Shown here piece by piece: positions 61,201-64,000 of a stretch of 64,000 nt of DNA. The notes under the pieces were generated by a model. The model had not been told where the DNA came from and made no database searches. It was given only the letters and a program-made list of their open reading frames with translations. Made by a program: the position numbers and the translations under genes. The stretch spans positions 3,169,321 to 3,233,320 of the forward strand of contig NW_006498549.1 of NCBI RefSeq assembly GCF_000471905.2, in the 5' to 3' direction. This stretch comes from Amborella trichopoda (Eukaryota; Streptophyta; Magnoliopsida; Amborellales; Amborellaceae). Numbering within the stretch: position 1 is the stretch's first letter; each line of letters starts with the position of its first letter.

Positions 61201-62036
61201 TCTGGATCATGATGGACATCCTCTTGCACTTAATGGAGCTGACGCAGTTGCAGCCAACAATGTTCCTCCATGGAATTGGAGAGATACCTCAGCAAATGGT
61301 AAGACGTCCTTCCATGGTAGGATGTGCATGTCGTACAGGCCCTATTGAATTCAATTAGGACTATTCCTCTAGAGGCTTTTGTGTTCTTCTAGATTCATAG
61401 TTTGGACCATATTAATCAATTCTCTTAAATATGCTCAAGTTTATACTAGTGGTAAACGTCCTCATCCTCAAATTGCATTCAATCGTATGAACAAGTTTCT
61501 GTGGTTTTCTGCAGGAGGAGAAAATCATTCTACATTTGGAAGGGTCATTTTAGTTAGCAGTGGTGACTACAGTAGGAGGATTGGTGTTGATGGTACTGCA
61601 GAGGCTATCAAAGAAGCAATTAAATCTGCTTTTGGTTTGCGAACCAAAAGGACATTTTGGCTAGAGGATGAAGATGGGGTAGTTCGCAGCCTTGACAGGG
61701 ACATGCCATTGGGTACCTATACTCTTCATCTTGATGAGGGTAAGCATTCTCTACATTTGTATTCTTTACATTCTGGTCTGACAAAAACTTACCCCCATGG
61801 AAATAACATCCATATTCTTGGCTCCAGGGCTGACAATTAAAGTGTATGATGACTCTGATCGGCTATCGGTTCGTACTGAAGAAAAAACTCTTTACACAGA
61901 AGATGATTTCCGAGATTTTCTTACACATCGTGGCTGGACTGCTCTTCGAGAGTTCAATGGCTTTAAAACTGTTGATTCTCTAGATGAACTTCGTCCCAAT
62001 ATTGTATATCAGGGTCTGAGGTTGCTGGGAGAGTAG
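27685..62036 (+). CDS. GT-1: GT-1/GT-4-like trihelix transcription factor (five coding exons)
   Basis: Exons: 27685-28213, 32917-32955, 61167-61298, 61515-61739 and 61828-62036 (stop TAG). All introns are GT-AG and lie in the same phase. Together they give 377 codons without a break, close to the roughly 400 residues of Arabidopsis GT-1. The start MYLSEK matches the family's MFISDK. The trihelix DNA-binding domain is at residues 61-155, and a conserved C-terminal domain covers residues 200-377. GT-1 is a nuclear protein that binds GT boxes (GGTTAA-type) in light-responsive and other promoters; its reported contact with the TFIIA-TBP complex suggests direct activation. The paralogue GT-4 has the same layout and cannot be excluded. 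The intron sizes are 4703, 28211, 216 and 88 bp, so 97 percent of the gene is intron. A polyadenylation signal candidate AATAAA lies at 62438-62443. Confidence 0.95.
28441..28613. repeat. Three tandem 56-bp repeats in GT-1 intron 1
   Basis: Units start with TGTTAT(C/T)TTTTAACTAG at 28441, 28497 and 28553 and share CTCCTAGTTGTTGAGTTTTG and GCTTGGC(A/G)TTCGCC. The third carries a short insertion. They are nearly identical, so the expansion is recent. Confidence 0.9.
28614..29289. other. GT-1 intron 1, no feature recognised
   Basis: Short open frames (28779-29013) match nothing known and are not supported by splice signals in frame with the gene. Confidence 0.4.
29290..29375 (+). mobile_element. 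tRNA-derived SINE or tRNA relic
   Basis: GGTCGAGTGGTTAGCAA resembles a box A of tRNA-Ser/Leu type. About 35 bp later CAAGTTTGATTC resembles a box B, and an A-rich tail (AAAAAAAAAAGAAGAAAG) follows. The body is too degraded to fold as a tRNA. Confidence 0.4.
29376..31619. other. GT-1 intron 1, no feature recognised
   Basis: T-rich intron DNA without repeats or protein-like frames that could be supported. Confidence 0.4.
31620..32160. repeat. GGGATC/GATCCC motif cluster in GT-1 intron 1
   Basis: Repeated phrases such as GGGATCTTGAT, GGGGTCGAGATTCCA and ATCCCAACCTTTTGGG recur with 15-30 bp spacing in two blocks (31630-31850 and 31990-32160). About 150 bp of unrelated AT-rich DNA separates the blocks. 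The style matches the GATTCC cluster at 2800-3620. Confidence 0.55.
32917..32955 (+). CDS. GT-1: GT-1 exon 2: 39-bp micro-exon
   Basis: It encodes [12 protein letters not shown] with split glycine codons on both sides, matching FDDTSISFGSVE in Arabidopsis GT-1. The acceptor is TGTAG and the donor is GTATAC. The length is a multiple of three and both flanking introns share the phase, so skipping it would keep the frame. Confidence 0.9.
32956..34318. other. GT-1 intron 2, first part, no feature recognised
   Basis: AT-rich intron sequence. A phrase around GAGGAC-ATGAAATATTTTAC / AACTTATGTG recurs at 33700-33770 and 33890-33940 with about 190 bp spacing, which suggests an old local duplication. 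Confidence 0.4.
34328..34957. mobile_element. MULE-type MITE with long inverted ends and an internal array
   Basis: The tips are GGGAAAATTAC and GTAATTTTCCC. Inverted repeats run about 120 bp and share CAAGACTACACTTTCTATGC. The target duplications are TATGTATTA and TATATATTA (34319-34327, 34958-34966), 8 of 9 bases identical. The interior 34520-34790 holds five or six degenerate units of about 40-45 bp containing CTCTGGCACTGTGTAAGTG and GGTCCGGCAGTGGA; this block is noticeably more GC-rich than its surroundings. Confidence 0.85.
35360..37425. repeat. Tandem duplication, two units of about 1.03 kb, in GT-1 intron 2
   Basis: GTTCATGA(C/T)GCCT at 35401 recurs at 36434, and the match continues through AGAGGCAAAGGAGAGGGG, CAGTGGTTGGAGG and TTGGTTTGACTCATCCGTGG to the end of the second unit near 37420. 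The period is 1033 bp. Differences are scattered (about one in ten to twelve bases by eye). Each unit contains a GC-richer stretch following a CTTTTCAG-like acceptor (36115-36240 and 37155-37280) that looks exon-like, but the two copies do not keep the same frame and no family was recognised. Confidence 0.85.
37430..38869. other. GT-1 intron 2, no feature recognised
   Basis: AT-rich. Contains a GAGAGAGAG run at 37874. No coding match. Confidence 0.4.
38875..39012. repeat. Degenerate minisatellite, about 31-bp unit
   Basis: Four to five units of the form GGCTCCAAAGCCAATATTTTATA followed by TGTCTT, the later ones altered to GCCAAAACATAAAG. Related phrases (GACCTTCAAGATC..GAAG) extend on both sides. 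Confidence 0.7.
39013..42025. other. GT-1 intron 2, unassigned
   Basis: 39180-39440 shows an old direct repeat (CCAAAAATG / TTTTTGGTTT / GAAGCCTTTTACAAATT phrases about 110 bp apart). 41626-41687 is an extreme homopolymer stretch: T11, T8, T11 and then G14. Open frames over it are artefacts of the runs. No gene was recognised. Confidence 0.4.
42026..43351 (-). repeat. Left (3') LTR of the gene-less element
   Basis: About 1.33 kb. It is rich in GAGAGAGAT tracts and TTGGCTTGAGAGAGA / GGGCATGCCCCC phrases. It is shorter than the right LTR by a block of about 120 bp near 42960 and lacks that LTR's local duplication. Confidence 0.85.
44548..45895 (-). mobile_element. L1-type LINE 3' end nested in the LTR element
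   Basis: A T13 run (44548-44560) is the poly-A tail on minus. Going in the 5' direction: an RNase H1-like domain at about 45210-44830 ([57 protein letters not shown]), with its acidic residues D, E, D and D in place and one in-frame stop after EKSKP; then a zinc-binding RT-associated domain at 45879-45577 ([47 protein letters not shown]). The copy stops before the reverse transcriptase, so it is strongly 5'-truncated. It is younger than the LTR element that hosts it. Confidence 0.88.
47640..48540. repeat. About five degenerate 190-bp units in the LTR element interior
   Basis: A recurring phrase order (TTCAGGATGA, TCTCTCAA, CATGGA or CACAAGG, TTTC, then GTTTGAAA-TAGACTCAAAAT) is seen near 47650, 47830, 48030, 48215 and 48415. 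The units are well diverged. They lie just inside the primer-binding-site end of the element. Confidence 0.6.
48916..50427 (-). repeat. Right (5') LTR of the gene-less element
   Basis: About 1.51 kb. It contains a 66-bp segment repeated in tandem (GGTGGGGCGTGAACCTATAG at 49669 and 49737) that occurs once in the left LTR. It ends in ..ATGTCA. Confidence 0.85.
50433..50551. repeat. Two tandem 60-bp repeats
   Basis: TTTGTCTTGTCATCCAGTT..GGGCTAGACTT occurs twice in succession, at 50432 and 50492, directly after the right LTR, with about five differences. Confidence 0.85.
50580..51060 (-). other. Unrecognised open segment with mRNA-like look
   Basis: A 94-codon open frame on minus (51020-50736), preceded by further open sequence and followed by AT-rich DNA with an ATAAAATTTTG stretch, could be a retrocopied 3' exon or chance. 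I do not recognise the protein ([20 protein letters not shown]). Low codon bias gives no help. Confidence 0.2.
51660..53130 (+). mobile_element. LTR-like sequence (fossil), possibly solo
   Basis: A TATA-like CTATAAATATGGGG at 52671 is followed by pyrimidine-rich CTCTCTCTC leader DNA, CACGCCTAGC, repeated AAACCCTAG phrases and GGGGTAACCCTAGG. That is the usual order of U3, R and U5 in plant LTRs. No partner copy, primer site or coding region was found. Boundaries are approximate. Confidence 0.35.
52170..52585. repeat. Tandem duplication, two units of about 207 bp
   Basis: GACCAAGTTTGAATTA at 52170 recurs at 52377, and both units run through CTAGATTGTTCTAG and TTTTGACTGGTCAAAG to GATGGCTGATCT. 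The units differ by roughly one base in ten. Confidence 0.88.
53719..54267 (-). repeat. Left (3') LTR of the Ty3 element
   Basis: About 549 bp. On minus it begins TGTCACGCCC, a common start of Ty3-type plant LTRs, and ends near ..GGGCCATGATA. Confidence 0.8.
56413..56945 (-). repeat. Right (5') LTR of the Ty3 element
   Basis: About 530 bp. The outer end near 56945 has drifted and cannot be fixed to the base. Confidence 0.8.
57470..57562. repeat. Short minisatellite with CACACATGTG core
   Basis: Three to four copies of CACACATGTGRTGTCATAA-like units at 25-35 bp spacing, then a CACACACA run. Confidence 0.7.
57563..58132. other. GT-1 intron 2, no feature recognised
   Basis: AT-rich intron DNA without supported features. 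Confidence 0.35.
58142..58209. repeat. Two tandem 33-bp repeats
   Basis: ATCAAAGATGACCCAATATT followed by ATGCCCGGTTTCT occurs twice in direct succession with one difference. Confidence 0.85.
58510..59465. mobile_element. Candidate non-autonomous DNA element with GCCTAGGCG-type ends
   Basis: The left edge has GGGGCACCTAGGCGGTTTGG. The right part has repeated GCCTAGGTGG, TCTAGGCGGGTGCCC and TTCGCCCAGGCAG phrases in the opposite sense. The interior is AT-rich and non-coding. Dispersed plant repeats with this GCCTAGGCG signature are known. Exact ends and target duplication could not be fixed. Confidence 0.4.
59466..61166. other. GT-1 intron 2, last part, no feature recognised
   Basis: No element ends or protein-like frames were supported. 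An open frame at 59607-59810 has no recognised family. The sequence becomes ordinary T-rich intron toward the acceptor at 61165. Confidence 0.4.
61167..62036 (+). CDS. GT-1: GT-1 exons 3-5: C-terminal domain
   Basis: Exon 3 carries the hallmark [16 protein letters not shown] and the [14 protein letters not shown] block. Exon 4 carries [36 protein letters not shown] and [14 protein letters not shown]. Exon 5 carries [20 protein letters not shown] and ends ..QGLRLLGE. This block is the part of GT-1 outside the DNA-binding domain, linked in published work to activation and multimerisation. The end (LLGE) is a little longer than the Arabidopsis end. Confidence 0.92.
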
Positions 62037-62437
62037 TTTTTCTTTTTACTAGATGCTGGTAATCCAAAAGCCACGAATTCCTTGGAGTTCAGAAGTTAGC
62101 TTGCTCAGTTTCAAAAAATGAAAGATCAGAAGAAAGCATGCTCTGTTGCAGATATTGTTGTACTCTAGTATGTTCCTGAGCTATTTCAAGGACAACTGAA
62201 GTGCCACCCTGCATGATGAATTTTGGTTATGGATGCTTCAATTCTGGAGCCAGTAACTTCTATTTAATCCTCTGCATTTGGATAAAAATCTGTTATCATT
62301 ATGCTCAATTGTGTATAGTACAATAGTGAAGGACAAGTTTCTTCCTCTTTGGCAGAATTTCTGTAATTATATTTTTCTCCCCACTGGCTTCGAAATATTT
62401 TACACAGGAAGTGGCGTTACCCTTCATAAGGCTTATA

Positions 62438-62443
62438 AATAAA
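62438..62443 (+). terminator. Candidate polyadenylation signal of the GT-1 gene
   Basis: AATAAA 402 bp after the stop codon, in T-rich DNA. Other near-matches exist, so the actual cleavage site is unproven. Confidence 0.4.
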
Positions 62444-62617
62444 GAAGTGCAGTTTGCCATATTCATTTATTGGAAGATGGGGAGTTTGTCCCTGAGCAGT
62501 CATTCTGTAATATTTATACATCCGTTCAGTTTCTCTCTAGTAATAGCTCTGGCGTATTACACATGTTGGAATAGGAAATGTTGGCTCATGTTTTTTTTTT
62601 TCCAGTTATATTGTATA

Positions 62618-63013
62618 GGAAAAAGTTTATATAAGGTGGCAACCTTAAAATGTAGAATTAAAGATGCACATAAAAAATCCATCGGAAAAAGTTGTTTTAA
62701 CGTTGAAAAACTCTTTAATTGATGATCTCGACATCAAGATGTATGAATATGAAACAAAAAAAAGATTTTGAGTTTCAAAAATAGTGTATCTTGCAACTCA
62801 TTATCTAAACCTTCTGTTTTAAAGATTTTCATATGTTTATAGATCTATTTGATTTTAACCATTTTTGGAGTTTAAAATTTTATAATTAGATATGAAAATA
62901 GATTTTGAGATAATTCTAAAAATATTTTACGTTAAAATTACATGTTATGATAAAATTTGGAGGAGCACGTTAATTGGATTGTTTAAGGTTGCAATTTTAT
63001 AGAAACCGCACCC
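62618..63013 (-). mobile_element. MITE of the 395-bp family, copy D
   Basis: A 396-bp element in reverse orientation, from GGAAAAAGTTTATATAAGG to AGAAACCGCACCC. It is flanked by TATTGTATA (62609-62617) and TATTGTGCA (63014-63022), a 9-bp duplication with two differences. Its interior matches copy B (for example AATAGATTTTGAGATAATTC against its complement). It lies in the 3' flank of the GT-1 gene and could affect transcript ends. Confidence 0.82.
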
Positions 63014-63022
63014 TATTGTGCA

Positions 63023-63560
63023 TCTCTAGATATTTAGCATTATTTGTACTGATTGATAATTATCGCCCTCTCATGGCTTACACTAGAGCCTCAGTTAGCC
63101 TGGAAGAGTTTGTTCTGTGAACATTAAGCATATTTTTGCTGGAACGTCTGATGATTTTAGAATCCTATCCTCTAAATTATGGATTTCAAATTGGTCCCAT
63201 TGATAGATAAACTGAGTAATCAGTTTGTTCATCTTTTTTCATCTATCAGAAAAGATAGACAAACTGATTAAAACTTATGGATTTGAAATATAATGTATTG
63301 TTTTTGCAACCAACCCAACAATAGTGGATGGTGTTCTAAGTAAGATGCCAAATAGGCTTTTTCCAGTTTCTTTAACTGCCTCAACTCCTTATAGTTGAGG
63401 TGAAAATATGAATTTCATCTATATGCTCATTTTATTTATTATTCTTGGGTTGCAGCATTTTGTTTTTGTCCTCTATAAAATGGGATTTCTAATTCACTTT
63501 TATTTTCAGACAAGATTATCACCTCATTAATTATATTTTGCGCTTATATGTTTAAATTTT
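63023..63560. other. 3' flank of GT-1, no feature recognised
   Basis: It contains a short perfect-looking hairpin around AGTTTGTTCATCTTTTTTCA / GAAAAGATAGACAAACT (63220-63262). Nothing else was supported. Confidence 0.35.
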
Positions 63561-63644
63561 TTGTTGGGAAAATATCGTACAGGCCCTTAATTCCTCATCT
63601 TATTTTACGGTAGACCTTCCTATTTTTATTTCAAGCGGCATAAA

Positions 63645-63892
63645 AAAACCCTCGAGTATTTCGTCGTACCCGTTCATCTTTTCTCTCCCACGTTTATTTA
63701 CTTTTGGCCATAAAAATTAGCCTCAACAAATTGTATTATTTCATCTCAATCCAAAAATCTTTTGAACCCTATTTTGCACTTTTTTAAAAAGCTTTTGGAT
63801 AGAATAAAACAATTTATTGGGGCAAGTTTTTGTGACCAAAAGTTAAATAAACGTGGGAGAGAAGAGATGAAGGGGTACGGTGAAATACTATC
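63645..63892. repeat. Long inverted repeat (foldback), arms about 100 bp
   Basis: The arm 63650-63755 (TATTTCGTCGTACCCGTTCA, TCTCTCCCACGTTTATTTA) pairs with 63789-63890 (TAAATAAACGTGGGAGAGA, GGGGTACGGTGAAATA). The arms are separated by about 35 bp and match at roughly 85 percent by eye. It is non-coding. It could be a foldback MITE or a source of a hairpin RNA. Confidence 0.8.
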
Positions 63893-63958
63893 AATATTGA
63901 TCTACACTATCAATATTGAAAATCTTCATAGATATGTTGATCTACACTATTTAGCTTT
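63885..63958 (-). mobile_element. Fragment of the 395-bp MITE family
   Basis: CAATATTGAAAATCTTCATA and GATATGTTGATCTACACTA match the complement of the copy A interior. A CTATCAATATTGA phrase is duplicated at its start. Confidence 0.5.
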
Positions 63959-63979
63959 TTCTCCTTTCCATTTAGTTTT

Positions 63980-64000
63980 GGGTGCGGTTTGTATAGAGCC
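63980..64000 (+). mobile_element. Left tip of another 395-bp family MITE, cut by the window end
   Basis: GGGTGCGGTTTGTATAGAGC is the family's left terminus, nearly identical to copy A. The rest lies outside the window. Confidence 0.6.

Overview
The window is nuclear DNA of a flowering plant. The evidence is two spliced genes of plant-specific families (a STRUBBELIG-family receptor-like kinase and a GT-1/GT-4 trihelix transcription factor), AT-rich non-coding DNA, and a dense, nested set of plant transposable elements (MULEs and their MITEs, RTE and L1 LINEs, Ty3-type and gene-less LTR elements, SINE-like pieces). The species cannot be named from the sequence. Long TE-filled introns suggest a large-genome, non-grass angiosperm, but that is inference.

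Layout. 1-2.8 kb: the end of an LTR-like sequence and scraps of RTE and L1 LINEs. 2.8-3.6 kb: a cluster of degenerate GATTCC motifs. 4.86-8.19 kb (+): six exons giving the cytoplasmic half of an SRF receptor-like kinase; the leucine-rich-repeat half is not found and probably lies beyond the left edge. 8.96-9.85 kb: two adjacent MITEs of about 395 bp. 10.47-18.31 kb: a complete-length Mutator-like element with a perfect 9-bp target duplication. It has long inverted ends carrying palindromic repeats, a decayed MURA-type transposase (+), and a plant-mobile-domain gene (-) convergent with it. A Ty3 fragment sits inside its right end. 19.2-26.75 kb: L1 and RTE LINE remains, a SINE-like sequence, an LTR/primer-binding junction, and a head-to-head/tail-to-tail LINE palindrome.

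27.69-62.04 kb (+): a single GT-1-like gene of five coding exons (377 codons, open throughout). Exon 2 is a 39-bp micro-exon. Intron 1 is 4.7 kb and intron 2 is 28.2 kb. Intron 2 holds a MULE-type MITE, a 1-kb tandem duplication, a gene-less LTR element with 1.3-1.5 kb LTRs and an L1 nested in it, an LTR-like sequence with a 207-bp duplication, a Ty3 element with gag/protease only, and several minisatellites. A further copy of the 395-bp MITE lies about 0.2 kb past the likely polyadenylation signal, and the start of another forms the right edge of the window.

No tRNA, rRNA, CRISPR array or prokaryote-like operon was seen. The two host genes are unrelated in function: one a membrane receptor kinase of an atypical, probably catalytically weak type, the other a nuclear DNA-binding protein. 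The most unusual items are the convergent MURA/plant-mobile-domain MULE, whose hairpin repeats occur both in its ends and between its two genes, and the 28-kb intron of a conserved transcription factor.
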